DNA of 64,000 nt from 40CM-2-70-7 sp035631315. Its GTDB lineage: Bacteria > Gemmatimonadota > Gemmatimonadetes > Gemmatimonadales > GWC2-71-9. Under the pieces are notes generated by a model, which saw only the letters and a program-made list of their open reading frames with translations, was not told where the DNA came from and ran no database searches. The position numbers and the translations under genes are program-made. The stretch covers positions 13,505 to 77,504 of the forward strand of contig DASQIZ010000115.1 in assembly GCA_035631315.1 (NCBI GenBank), read 5' to 3'. The stretch's first letter is position 1, and each line of letters begins with the position of its first letter. Positions 17,306-26,203 of the stretch are shown here, piece by piece.

Positions 17306-20300
17306 CGTCCCCGCACGACCTCGAAGGCGGCCCAGAAGAATGGGTTGCCGGTATTGGGCAAGTGTCGGAGCCTCAGCTGCGCCACTCGCAGCGCTTCCGA
17401 TGGTGTCTCCCCCAAAGCCACACCGCGATAGAAGGTCCCCATCAGATCCGCGGTCGGGGCTCCTACCGGCCATTGCGTGGCAACAACATTTCGAGCCCCG
17501 GACGCGAGAAACGCCCGGGCCAGACCGATCATTCCTTCTCCCCCCGATTCCGGTCCGCTCATCGTCTCGCAGGCCGACAACACAACGATCTGGAGGTGCC
17601 AGCGCTCCTCCATGATTTCCGACAGCTGCCAGAAACCGTCGTTGGCCGAGTCGGGCACGAGCCGCAAGTGGGAAGCGAGGGGGTCTCCGATGTTGGCGAC
17701 GGCGTGTACCGCAAGATGCAGAATGTCATATCGAGGAGCCGATGCGCGTACTTCGGTTTCCGTGGCGGCTGTGCCCTCCAAGACTCGAAGGCGCTGCGGC
17801 CCGAACACCGACCGGAGCGCCTGATCCTCTTGCAGCGCCCCGGGGGCATCCGTGAAGACCGCCAGCGCAGTGGCTAAGGGAGCCCCGTGATCGTGTGCAA
17901 GGAACTGTGCCGATGGGAGGTACCGGATTTCATACCGGTCCAGGAGATAGGCCGTGTCCCGGTATCCGCCGGACGTCGGGAGCGCGGCCACCAGCGCTCC
18001 GAAGGGCAGGGCGTGCAGGGGCCCGTCCGCGGCAATGGCGAGTCGCGTGATGCCGGCGAGCGCCGGAAGAAGGGGGGAAACGAGAGACTGGTACAGGTGA
18101 CTCGCGAGGTCGAGGTCGTAGGGTGCCCGGGCCATGTCGACACTCCCCGCGTACGGGTGGTCGAAGGGACGTCGCAGGCGTGCGACGGCCAGTGCGAGTG
18201 CCTCGGGGGAAATGGGGAGCTTCGTCACCTGACTCCCGCGGTTTGTGAGCACGACGGCGGTGACTGACGAGTCGAGCACGATGTAATCGAGGAGCGCCTC
18301 TCCGCGGCTGAGGCGGGCGCGAAGGGTCAGGAGCGGCAGTGGCGCGGGAATGCGCCTCTGGACGTCGTGACCCGCGAGGGCAACTGCCAGCGACACGGCC
18401 TTTCGACGTTGAGACCACCGGAGTATCTGGTCGACGTCCCTCGGGCTGCGAGACGCCAACAGCAACCGGATCGCCTCGTTGAAGGGAGCCAGGTGGACGG
18501 CTCGGTACCGAGTGCGGTCGAAGTCTTCGAACAGTGCCGCGGTGACGTGCTCAGCCGCACGGGCCGCGCGCGCATACTCGGACAGCGCGTCTCGGGTTTC
18601 TCCCATCCGCTCCAGCGCACGCGCGAACGCGAGCGACGTGTTCAGCTGTTCACTGTTCAGGGGGTGGGCCTCTGCCGTGAGGGTCGCCGTGCGCAGCGCC
18701 GCGAGGCCCTCGCCCGAGCGACCGAGTGCCAACAGGGCTTGGCCTCGGAGTGCGCTCGCTTCCACCCCCGCCGCGACGGCGTGGATTGTGTGGGCAAGGG
18801 ACTCGGCCGTGATCGCGTCCGTTAGGGCTGCGGCCGGGTCGCCGGCCCGGAGGGCCAACTCCGCCGCCTCATTGTACGCCAGGGCCCCACCCTGAACGTT
18901 GCCAGCCGCCGCTTGTAGGGTACTCCAACGCTCCGCGAGTCGAACGCCCTCCTCAGGGTGCCCGTGTCGGGCAATGAAGGCCGGCAGGAGAGGGGCATCG
19001 AGTGGGACCCAGTCCAGTTGGGCGGAGTCGTGTTGCGCGGCCGCGTGCTCCGCGCTGTCGCTCTGGCCCAGTGCCTCAAAGATCCTTGTGAGGCCGGCGA
19101 GCGCCTGGCTGTACCACTGCCCCGGCCCGTGATGCGTGCGGACCGCCTCCCCGTAATAGTGCCGGGCGCGATCGAGTGCCCCGGTCCGTTCGAAGTACTC
19201 ACCGGCCCAGTATTGGTTGGTGCCTTGGTCGTCGATCACGCCCACCATAGCCGCAAATTGTGTGTCGGCGGATGCGTGCCAGCCCGCCTCCCATCGGATG
19301 AGCCCGGCGTCGTACCGGGCGACAGCCCGGTCATCGCTCCAACGGGCGCCTGCCGAGAGGGCGACATACCGGTCGATCGCCTTCACGGCCTGTCCCCAGG
19401 CGCCCTGTTCCTCATACGAGTGCGCGAGCTGATGCCACGCCGCCTCGGCCCAGTATTGGTCATCGACCAGAGAGTCGAGGGCGGTTGCTAGAAGGAGATC
19501 TCGGACCGCGCGTTCGGGCACGCCCGCCTTCGACTCGGCACGTCCGCGGCGGGTGTACAACCGCATCCGAGGGCCCGGCCAACCGGCGGAGTCCGCCAGC
19601 ACCACGCCTGAATCCAGAGTGGTCATCGCTCGCGTCGCCAACCCTCCGTCCAGGAGAACCTCGCCGCGCACTTCGATCTGGTTGAGTCGGGATTCCCAGT
19701 CGGCAGTTGAAGCCGGCATGGCCATCCACAATCCACATGACGGGGGGAGAGGAAGTCGGACCGTCTTGAGGGCGGCACATCCCCACACCCGCGCTAGCGG
19801 CCGCCCGTCGCGGAATTCAGCGTCGGCGAACGGGAGCGCCAGGTAAGTGGCGGAAGACGTATCTCCCGCGCTCAGCAAGTCATCGATCGCGCGCGGGTAG
19901 AGCTCTCCCAGTGCGGTCGCCGGCCAAGGGCGGGTGAGGGCTTCCTGATCGACGCGTATCGCCTCCGGTAGTCGACCACTCGCTGCAAGGGCGGCGCTGA
20001 GCCGGAGCCAGTTGGCCGAGAGCGCCGGCGCGGCGCGCCATGCGGCCTCCGCCGACGACACGCGGGCTGTATCGCCGGCGTTCGACCAGCCCGACATCAA
20101 GGCGATGTAGGTGAGCGAGCAGCCGCTCGAATCCCGGCGTGCCAGGCGGGTCAAACCTGCAAAGGCGGCAGAATCGGGAGGGTGCTCGCCGGTGGTCCGC
20201 CCCGCCGTGGCGAGTGCGAGACACTCCGTTACCGATCCCCCACGAGGATCCGGGTGCGCGTATTCCCGGCGGACGCGGACGTAGTCGCTGCGCCGCCACC

Positions 20301-20397
20301 GGATTTCCACGTAGCGGTACTCAGCCGGCAAGAAGGAGGGATCGGCATCCCGCGCCCGGCGTAGCAGGGCGAGCGCGCTGTCGGAGCGCAGCGCCAT
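17302..20397 (-). CDS. TPR-CHAT (caspase-like) protein; start probably further upstream
   Basis: At least 1031 residues: a long helical array of TPR-like repeats (about 1-690), then a C-terminal CHAT domain (caspase HetF associated with TPRs), a peptidase fold related to caspases and separase. The expected catalytic His is visible in YDILHLAVHAVAN and the Cys in VVLSACETMSGP. The frame stays open and protein-like upstream of the ATG at 20397. It reads through LWLASVDQEM and LGQLALFALIAGG back to the stop of the anti-sigma gene, where no ATG, GTG or TTG exists. The true start is therefore probably a rarer codon (for example CTG at 20467-20469) or lies inside the anti-sigma gene. It is third in a sigma/anti-sigma/CHAT operon, so it may be the protease arm of that signalling system (inference). 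Confidence 0.85.
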   Translation of the reverse strand: MALRSDSALALLRRARDADPSFLPAEYRYVEIRWRRSDYVRVRREYAHPDPRGGSVTECLALATAGRTTGEHPPDSAAFAGLTRLARRDSSGCSLTYIALMSGWSNAGDTARVSSAEAAWRAAPALSANWLRLSAALAASGRLPEAIRVDQEALTRPWPATALGELYPRAIDDLLSAGDTSSATYLALPFADAEFRDGRPLARVWGCAALKTVRLPLPPSCGLWMAMPASTADWESRLNQIEVRGEVLLDGGLATRAMTTLDSGVVLADSAGWPGPRMRLYTRRGRAESKAGVPERAVRDLLLATALDSLVDDQYWAEAAWHQLAHSYEEQGAWGQAVKAIDRYVALSAGARWSDDRAVARYDAGLIRWEAGWHASADTQFAAMVGVIDDQGTNQYWAGEYFERTGALDRARHYYGEAVRTHHGPGQWYSQALAGLTRIFEALGQSDSAEHAAAQHDSAQLDWVPLDAPLLPAFIARHGHPEEGVRLAERWSTLQAAAGNVQGGALAYNEAAELALRAGDPAAALTDAITAESLAHTIHAVAAGVEASALRGQALLALGRSGEGLAALRTATLTAEAHPLNSEQLNTSLAFARALERMGETRDALSEYARAARAAEHVTAALFEDFDRTRYRAVHLAPFNEAIRLLLASRSPRDVDQILRWSQRRKAVSLAVALAGHDVQRRIPAPLPLLTLRARLSRGEALLDYIVLDSSVTAVVLTNRGSQVTKLPISPEALALAVARLRRPFDHPYAGSVDMARAPYDLDLASHLYQSLVSPLLPALAGITRLAIAADGPLHALPFGALVAALPTSGGYRDTAYLLDRYEIRYLPSAQFLAHDHGAPLATALAVFTDAPGALQEDQALRSVFGPQRLRVLEGTAATETEVRASAPRYDILHLAVHAVANIGDPLASHLRLVPDSANDGFWQLSEIMEERWHLQIVVLSACETMSGPESGGEGMIGLARAFLASGARNVVATQWPVGAPTADLMGTFYRGVALGETPSEALRVAQLRLRHLPNTGNPFFWAAFEVVRGR

Positions 20398-20489
20398 TTC
20401 CTGGTCGACCGAGGCGAGCCAAAGGCGGCGAGCGGTGAGCGAATCCCGCGGGCTCCCGCCTGCGATCAGCGCGAAGAGCGCGAGCTGCC

Positions 20490-21200
20490 CTAGCGTGCGT
20501 TCAGCCTCTCGACGCTGTCCGCCAGCGCCGTCGCGGCCGGTCCGATGCCGGCCGAGGACAGAATTGCCCTCAACTGCAGCAGGGCGCCACTCCCGTCTCC
20601 CAGCCTCAAGAGCGCCTTCGCGAGGTAGTACCGGGCTTCGGGAGTGTACGGCGACTCCCCGAGCTGGACCACCTCGCGCAGAGCGTCACGAGCCGCCCGA
20701 GGGTGCTCACGCATCAACTCCGCAGCGCCCAGGAAAAACAGGGCGGGTGCCGAGTCAGCGCCGGCGGAGAGGACGCGATTCAGCCCATCCGAAGCACGCG
20801 CATAGTCATGGACGACGTAGGCGGACATCGCCGCGGTGAAGATGGAGTCGGGGGTCGAGGACGCCGTCCGCACGGGCACGCCGAGGTACACCGGCGGCAC
20901 CCGCACACTGCCGAGTCTGGTCAGCGGAGCGGGTGCACGGAGCACTACAAGGCTGGCGATGCCCGCCGCAGCCGCCAAACCGATCCCGGCAGCCCAATAC
21001 CAAGAGCCCCGCCGGGAGCGGGGGTTCGAGAGCGCCGCCCGAATGGCCAGGCCGAGTGAGACCTCGTGCTGGCACTCGGCGCACGTGATCAGGTGCCCCT
21101 CGAATGTCACGATCTCATCGGGGTTCATGCGCCCCGCGACGTAACGCTCGACCAGTCCCCGGTCCGAAGCGGTCTCATGGGTCAGCGACCCAGTGCTCAC
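20490..21200 (-). CDS. Membrane anti-sigma factor with zinc-finger (zf-HC2) and TPR tail
   Basis: A 236-residue protein. The N-terminal zf-HC2 motif is HLITCAECQHEV, with a helix before it; a single transmembrane segment (WYWAAGIGLAAAAGIASLVV) is followed by an extracytoplasmic TPR-like helical domain ending LADSVERLNAR. The GTG start at 21200 overlaps the sigma-factor stop (GTGA) and has GGAGGA upstream inside the sigma gene, so the two proteins are translationally coupled. It should bind and silence the ECF sigma factor, with the periplasmic TPR part as the sensor. Confidence 0.85.
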   Translation of the reverse strand: MSTGSLTHETASDRGLVERYVAGRMNPDEIVTFEGHLITCAECQHEVSLGLAIRAALSNPRSRRGSWYWAAGIGLAAAAGIASLVVLRAPAPLTRLGSVRVPPVYLGVPVRTASSTPDSIFTAAMSAYVVHDYARASDGLNRVLSAGADSAPALFFLGAAELMREHPRAARDALREVVQLGESPYTPEARYYLAKALLRLGDGSGALLQLRAILSSAGIGPAATALADSVERLNAR

Positions 21201-21769
21201 GATCGTGGCTCCTCCGAGGTTCTGTCGCTCGACCCAATCCGCTCGTGACGTCCGGTCAAGGTGTTGCGGAGACGCTCCAGCGCTCGAGACTTGCGCTTCC
21301 GAATTCGGTCGGAGGGCTCTCCCAGGCGCTTGGCAACCTCCGCCGGTGTGAGGCCCTCGAAATAGCAAAGCCGCAGCAGTTCCCGGTCCGTCGATGGAAG
21401 CTGTGCGAGCGCGGTGCGAATTGTTAACCGGTCGCCTGCCTGTACGAGGGCGTCGAGCGCGCTGGCTTCCATCGCAGGAAGCAGGACTTGACTGTCGCTG
21501 TCGAGAGAAACCATACGGCGTTGGGCGCGCTGGAAGTCTACGATGACGTGACGCGCGATCCCGGCCACGAACGCCGGGATTTTCGCTGGATCCGAGGGCT
21601 GGCCCTTGCCGAGGGCGACGACGGCCCGTGCGAGGCTCTCTTGGACGACCTCATCGGCCACGTCGGCTGACCCCAGCGCCCGTAGAGCAATGAGACGTAA
21701 CCCCGGACGCAGGGCTTCGAGGTCCGCGGTGGAGTGAGGCTCGGGAGTGGGAGCGGCTTCTGTCGCCAC
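21197..21769 (-). CDS. ECF-type RNA polymerase sigma factor
   Basis: A sigma-70 family protein with region 2 (GLRLIALRALGSADVADEVV, then FVAGIARHVIVDFQRAQRRM) and region 4 (LAQLPSTDRELLRLCYFEGL, TPAEVAKRLGEPSDRIRKRK). No extracytoplasmic part. I chose the GTG at 21769 (190 aa) because region 2 begins soon after it; the frame extends to an ATG at 21943, but that would run over the start of the divergent lipoprotein gene. It is the first gene of the sigma/anti-sigma/CHAT operon and probably autoregulates it. Confidence 0.85.
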   Translation of the reverse strand: MATEAAPTPEPHSTADLEALRPGLRLIALRALGSADVADEVVQESLARAVVALGKGQPSDPAKIPAFVAGIARHVIVDFQRAQRRMVSLDSDSQVLLPAMEASALDALVQAGDRLTIRTALAQLPSTDRELLRLCYFEGLTPAEVAKRLGEPSDRIRKRKSRALERLRNTLTGRHERIGSSDRTSEEPRS

Positions 21770-21930
21770 AGTGGCCCTAGGGCGTTGCGCGGCATAAACA
21801 TCCAGGCACTCTGTGATTTCGGCAAGGCGGGTGAGACGCCATCGGCGTCGGTACGGTTGGACCAGGTCACGATTTCGAGAGTCTCCCGACTCTACTGAAG
21901 CTGCCAACTGTCGAAACCGAGGACGTACCC

Positions 21931-22293
21931 GTGCTACTCCCAAGGCTCGCGCGTCTTGTCATGGCGATGTCCCTAGTCGCCTGCCGGAATCCCACGAATC
22001 CCGGCCAGGGTGGCTCGACTGGCTACTCCGGAAGTTGGGGAAGCTTCGTCTACAGTGGGTCCTGTCATCTTGGGTCGTTCGTGGTCTCTGCGTCTGGGAA
22101 CTTTGGTGCCGGGCCTCCCCCTGATTGCTCGCCGACCGCTCCGTGGATTGTGACCGGCAACATCGGAAGCGATGGGACGGTTCACGGCACGATTGCCATC
22201 CCACACGATTCGAGGGTTCTAGACGGGACCTGCCCCACCACGAGTTTCTGCTCCGGCACAGCCGGCGGACTCGTGTTCTCCATGACACGATAG
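21931..22293 (+). CDS. Small lipoprotein of unknown function
   Basis: A 120-residue protein with a signal peptide and lipobox (MAMSLVAC, then RNPTNPGQGG), followed by a glycine/serine-rich, probably all-beta body with four further cysteines. GTG start with GAGG about 8 nt upstream. It is the first of three small lipoprotein genes on the plus strand, divergent from the sigma-factor operon. Codon use and base composition are AT-richer than in the flanking genes. I recognise no family. Confidence 0.6.
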   Translation: MLLPRLARLVMAMSLVACRNPTNPGQGGSTGYSGSWGSFVYSGSCHLGSFVVSASGNFGAGPPPDCSPTAPWIVTGNIGSDGTVHGTIAIPHDSRVLDGTCPTTSFCSGTAGGLVFSMTR

Positions 22294-22303
22294 CGATTGG
22301 AGT

Positions 22304-22960
22304 ATGGCACCCATGGACCGCGGGCGATCCCTGCAGATCACGGCATGTACTCTCGCCCTCTTGAACGCCTGCAGCGCGGTGTCCTCCGAACCTCGCCACG
22401 GTGAGGCAACACATCTAGAGTTTGTTGTACAGCCAGGGACAACCATCTCTGGTGCCGACTCACTTACTCCTACCGTCGAGGTTGCCGTACTCGATGCTGG
22501 AGGAGCGACCGTCACTTCTGCAAGTGACACCATCTCCCTCGAGGTAGGTGATTCTCCTAATGGTGGGTACCTCTCGGGACGCACCGCAATTGCTGCGGCA
22601 CGTGGTATTGCCCGCTTCCCTCGTGTCATCATGAACGGTTTGGGGGGATTTGGGTACACTCTTCGCGCACGGTCTCCAGGGCTGGTGGGGGCCGAGAGCG
22701 TACCCTTCAACGTCGTCTCGTTGCGCATTGTACCGGCTCAGTGGTTGGTCCGAGCAGGCAACTCCTTCCAATTTCGAGCGATGGTGCTTGGCACCTCCGA
22801 TACCACCGTCGCTTGGTCAACAAACGCTGGAACGGTGGATTCAACGGGGTACTATCGTGCCCCCTCACTCCTGACAACGGACGTGCTCATAGGGGCGTTC
22901 AGCGTGCCCTACCCTCACGCTAGAGCGGTCGCAACGGCTGGATGTGGCTGCGTACCCTAA
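22304..22960 (+). CDS. Ig-like-domain lipoprotein
   Basis: A 218-residue putative lipoprotein (TLALLNAC lipobox, then SAVSSEP) with two beta-sandwich-like segments: THLEFVVQPGTTISG to VPFNVVSLRIVP resembles a bacterial Ig-like fold, and a second segment has GNSFQFRAMV and WSTNAGTVDSTGYYRAP, which is Big_2-like. The ATG at 22304 or 22313 could start it. It lies 10 bp after the previous lipoprotein gene. The C-terminus (GCGCVP) is cysteine-rich and may be truncated compared with larger multi-repeat relatives. Surface location inferred. Confidence 0.6.
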   Translation: MAPMDRGRSLQITACTLALLNACSAVSSEPRHGEATHLEFVVQPGTTISGADSLTPTVEVAVLDAGGATVTSASDTISLEVGDSPNGGYLSGRTAIAAARGIARFPRVIMNGLGGFGYTLRARSPGLVGAESVPFNVVSLRIVPAQWLVRAGNSFQFRAMVLGTSDTTVAWSTNAGTVDSTGYYRAPSLLTTDVLIGAFSVPYPHARAVATAGCGCVP

Positions 22961-23105
22961 CCCTGCGTGCAAGGGAGGCGTCCGCGAATGCGCTTGCTCC
23001 TTGTCACGAACTACTCCCGTCATCGACAACCAAGACAGAACCTTGGCTTGGGCACATCACGTTCAAGCACAGCCGTTCGGGACTCGACCAGAAAAAGGAG
23101 GAGGG

Positions 23106-23507
23106 ATGAGCCGTCGAGGAGCGCTCGTCTTGCTTGCAGTCACTTTGTGCACCTCGTCGTGTAGCAGCCTCACCAACTGTGACAAGAGCTACTGCGGCAC
23201 GATTACCCTCGTTCACACCTCCCTTTCTTGGAGTGCGGCGGGCTTCGGTTACAACTACAGCGGCTCCGTCGACTTGGGATTCAATCCTGCGCCTCCAGCC
23301 AACCTGGCCATCGGTGTCCAACTGAACGGCGCATCGATCGACGGTTCTGCAGTAACCTCGGGGTCGACCAGCTTGCACATTCCTGTCTCAGGCAGCTCCG
23401 TTGCTTGCCAGTTGACCAACCCTTCGACGTACACGGTCATCGACACAAATCGACCGAGCCCGGTCCTTGCCTTCCTGACGTTCGACTGGCAGACATCAGG
23501 ATGCTAA
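23106..23507 (+). CDS. Small lipoprotein of unknown function
   Basis: A 133-residue protein with a signal peptide (RGALVLLAVTLCTSSC lipobox) and six further cysteines, including the pair CDKSYC and the last residue. The strong ribosome site AGGAGGAGG directly before the ATG at 23106 fixes the start; an earlier in-frame start at 22944 overlaps the previous gene. The body is beta-rich with GFGYNYSGSVDLGF. Third of the three small lipoproteins in AT-richer DNA. No family recognised. Confidence 0.6.
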   Translation: MSRRGALVLLAVTLCTSSCSSLTNCDKSYCGTITLVHTSLSWSAAGFGYNYSGSVDLGFNPAPPANLAIGVQLNGASIDGSAVTSGSTSLHIPVSGSSVACQLTNPSTYTVIDTNRPSPVLAFLTFDWQTSGC

Positions 23508-23606
23508 AGACGAGACTCCATGATTTTCGGTGACGGCCAGCGAGGTGCTCGATGGGGCTCTCAGCTCGTGCAACGGTGAGACAATCGGCATAGCTAGATT
23601 TGCAGC

Positions 23607-24602
23607 ATGGCTGGAGCAATACAAGCGGTCGGGCTCTCCAAATCCTTCCAAGTCAAAGTCCGCGACTCCGGCCTGAGTGGTGCCCTTCGCGCTCTTTTTC
23701 GCCCCAAGTACCGGGATGTACACGCCGTCCGCGACGTCGGGTTTTCGATCGAGCAGGGGGAAATCGTGGCGTTTCTGGGGCCGAATGGCGCCGGTAAGAC
23801 CACCACCCTGAAGATGCTGTCAGGACTGCTCTATCCGACCAAGGGGAAGGTCCGGGTCGTGGGCTTCGACCCGTGGACCGGCGGCTCCGAGTTCAAGAGA
23901 CGGATCACGCTGGTGCTGGGCCAGCGGCAACAGCTCGTGTGGGACCTGCCACCGATCGAAACCTTCGTTCTGAACCGCGCCATCTACGACATCGCGGATG
24001 CCGACTACAAGGAACGCCTCGACGAGCTCACCACGCTCCTCGACCTCGGCGCCATCCTCGACAAGCCCGTGCGCCAGCTGTCGCTCGGCGAGCGGATGAA
24101 GTGCGAGCTTGCCGCGGCGCTGCTGCACCGGCCGTCCGTGCTTTTTCTGGATGAGCCGACGCTCGGACTCGACGTCACCGCCCAGGAGGCGATCAGGCGC
24201 TTTCTTCTCGCGTACCGGGACCGCCACGGGGCCACGATTCTGCTCACGTCCCACTACATGCAGGACGTCACGGCGCTCGCGTCGCGCGTACTGATGATCA
24301 ACCGCGGCCGGCTCCTCTACGATGGCGAGCTCGATGCGCTCGTCGCCCGGATCGCGCAGGCCAAGAGACTCGAAGTCGTGTTGCAGCGTGAGGTCGGCGA
24401 GGACGTGCTCCGTCGCTTCGGCGAGGTCAAGGAGCACCGGTTCCCCAACGCCGTACTCGAGACTCCCCGGGAGCATGCCGCGGCTACCAGCGCGCGGCTC
24501 CTCGCGGAACTCCCGGTGGCCGATATCTCGATCACGGATCCGCCGATTGAAGAGGTGATCCAGCAGGCGTTTGCGCTCGGCGCGGAGGATGGCGAGTCGT
24601 GA
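23607..24602 (+). CDS. ABC-2-type transporter ATP-binding protein
   Basis: A 331-residue ATPase: Walker A GPNGAGKTT, signature LSLGERMKCELAAAL, Walker B VLFLDEPTLGLD, H-loop TSHYMQD, and the extra C-terminal domain of the NatA/drug-exporter branch. No Shine-Dalgarno sequence precedes the ATG; TAGATT at 23595-23600 lies 6 nt upstream and may give a leaderless mRNA. It overlaps the first permease by 4 bp (GTGA). Confidence 0.9.
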   Translation: MAGAIQAVGLSKSFQVKVRDSGLSGALRALFRPKYRDVHAVRDVGFSIEQGEIVAFLGPNGAGKTTTLKMLSGLLYPTKGKVRVVGFDPWTGGSEFKRRITLVLGQRQQLVWDLPPIETFVLNRAIYDIADADYKERLDELTTLLDLGAILDKPVRQLSLGERMKCELAAALLHRPSVLFLDEPTLGLDVTAQEAIRRFLLAYRDRHGATILLTSHYMQDVTALASRVLMINRGRLLYDGELDALVARIAQAKRLEVVLQREVGEDVLRRFGEVKEHRFPNAVLETPREHAAATSARLLAELPVADISITDPPIEEVIQQAFALGAEDGES

Positions 24603-25411
24603 CCGCAGGGGTGCGCATCTGGGCTCGGCGCTACAGCGCCCTGATGCGGAACGCCTGGATGGTCGACCTCCAGTACCGGGCGTCCATCGTCCTCTGGATC
24701 ATGTGGGGCGTGATGGAGCCCGCGATCGCCCTCGGCATCTGGTGGTCGATTGCCGGGCAGGGCGCCGTGGGTGGGTACACCCGTACCGACTTCGCGCGGT
24801 ACTTCTTCGCGCTCACCCTGATCAACCAGCTCACGATCGCCTGGGACTCCTGGTACCTGGATCGTTGGATCCGCGAAGGGGACCTGAACTTCAAGTTGCC
24901 GCGCCCCGTGCATCCAGTGCATGAGGCGATCGCGGACAACATCGCCTACAAAGCGCGCAGTGCCACGGTGCTCCTGGTGATCTGGACGGTCGTGTCGCTG
25001 GTCTGGCCGGTGGTGCGTCTGCCCTTCGATCTGAAGACCATCGCGATCACTGCCGCCGCGGTGATTCTCGCGGCGATGCTCCGGTTTCTGATCAGCTTCA
25101 CCACGGGGCTGCTGGCGTTCTGGACCACGCGGGCCACATCGATCATGGAGCTGCACGCCGGGATCTCGTTGTTTCTTGCGGGCCGCATCGCACCCCTCTC
25201 GCTCCTGCCTCCGGTGGTCGCCGGCATCGCGAGCTGGCTCTGGTTCCCCTACATGCTCGCCTTTCCAGTGGACGTGCTGACCAAGGCCACGACGGGACAT
25301 GCCATTCTGCTGGGTTTCCGGGGCCAGGTGATCTGGATTGCGATCTGGCTGGTCCTGTGCCGCACGGCCTGGAAAGCGGGGATCAAGCGCTATGGAGCCG
25401 CGGGCGGATGA
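24599..25411 (+). CDS. ABC-2 family transporter permease (first)
   Basis: A 270-residue six-helix permease of the ABC-2 type (PF06182-like). Hydrophobic segments include ASIVLWIMWGVMEPAIALGI and SATVLLVIWTVVSLVWPVV, and the conserved LPRPVHPVHEAIADN loop follows the second. GTG start overlaps the ATPase stop. It pairs with the next permease; substrate unknown. Confidence 0.88.
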   Translation: MTAGVRIWARRYSALMRNAWMVDLQYRASIVLWIMWGVMEPAIALGIWWSIAGQGAVGGYTRTDFARYFFALTLINQLTIAWDSWYLDRWIREGDLNFKLPRPVHPVHEAIADNIAYKARSATVLLVIWTVVSLVWPVVRLPFDLKTIAITAAAVILAAMLRFLISFTTGLLAFWTTRATSIMELHAGISLFLAGRIAPLSLLPPVVAGIASWLWFPYMLAFPVDVLTKATTGHAILLGFRGQVIWIAIWLVLCRTAWKAGIKRYGAAGG

Positions 25412-26184
25412 GAGTCCTCGGCGCCCTCTGGAAGCTCAACGCGGCCGAAGAGCTGCAGTACCGGGCGAACTTCGTCGCGTCATTCGCGAGCACCTGTTTC
25501 TACCTGCTCACGGCCCTGCTCACGTTGTCGCTCTTCTTCCGGCACGCGACCAGCCTGGGTGGATGGGACTTCTGGGAGGTCGTGGTGCTCCTGGGGGTGT
25601 TCAACGCGCTCTCAGGATTGGTCGAGGCCATTCTCCGTCCCGGCATCGGTGACCTCGCCGCCCAGGTTCGCTCCGGCAATCTCGATCTCGTTCTCTCCCG
25701 GCCAGTGGACGCGCAGGTATTCGTCACGTTCCGTCACATCGACATCTGGCGTCTGGCCGACATTCTGCTGGGACTCGGTGTTTCGACCTATGCCCTCGAG
25801 CACCTCGGCCATTTCCCGAACGCGATCCAGATCTTCGCCTTCTTCGTGACCCTCGTCGCGGCGGCGCTCGTGGTCTATGCGATCTGGGTGACCCTGATGA
25901 GTCTCGCGTTCTGGTTCGTCTCGGTGGAGAACATCGCGACGCTGTTCGATGCGGTGTTTGAGGGGGCGCGGTACCCGGTGTCGGCCTACCCGACCGCCCT
26001 CCGGTTCCTGTTCTTCTACTTGCTGCCAGTTGCGTGGACCACGACCATCCCCGCCTCGGCGCTCACGGGCCGGCTGAGTCTCCCCACGGCGCTGGCTTCA
26101 GCGGGAGTAGGGCTTGGGGCGCTGGTGTTTTCGAGGCTCCTGTGGAGGGCGGCGATTCGGCGGTATACTGGTGCCAGTTCCTAG
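25408..26184 (+). CDS. ABC-2 family transporter permease (second)
   Basis: A 258-residue homologue of the preceding permease with about six transmembrane helices and the loop LDLVLSRPVDAQVFVTFRH. The ATG at 25408 overlaps the previous stop (ATGA); an upstream start at 25357 lies inside the other gene. Together with the ATPase the three genes form one exporter. Confidence 0.88.
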   Translation: MRVLGALWKLNAAEELQYRANFVASFASTCFYLLTALLTLSLFFRHATSLGGWDFWEVVVLLGVFNALSGLVEAILRPGIGDLAAQVRSGNLDLVLSRPVDAQVFVTFRHIDIWRLADILLGLGVSTYALEHLGHFPNAIQIFAFFVTLVAAALVVYAIWVTLMSLAFWFVSVENIATLFDAVFEGARYPVSAYPTALRFLFFYLLPVAWTTTIPASALTGRLSLPTALASAGVGLGALVFSRLLWRAAIRRYTGASS

Positions 26185-26203
26185 CCCCCTACCGGAGCCC
26201 TCG

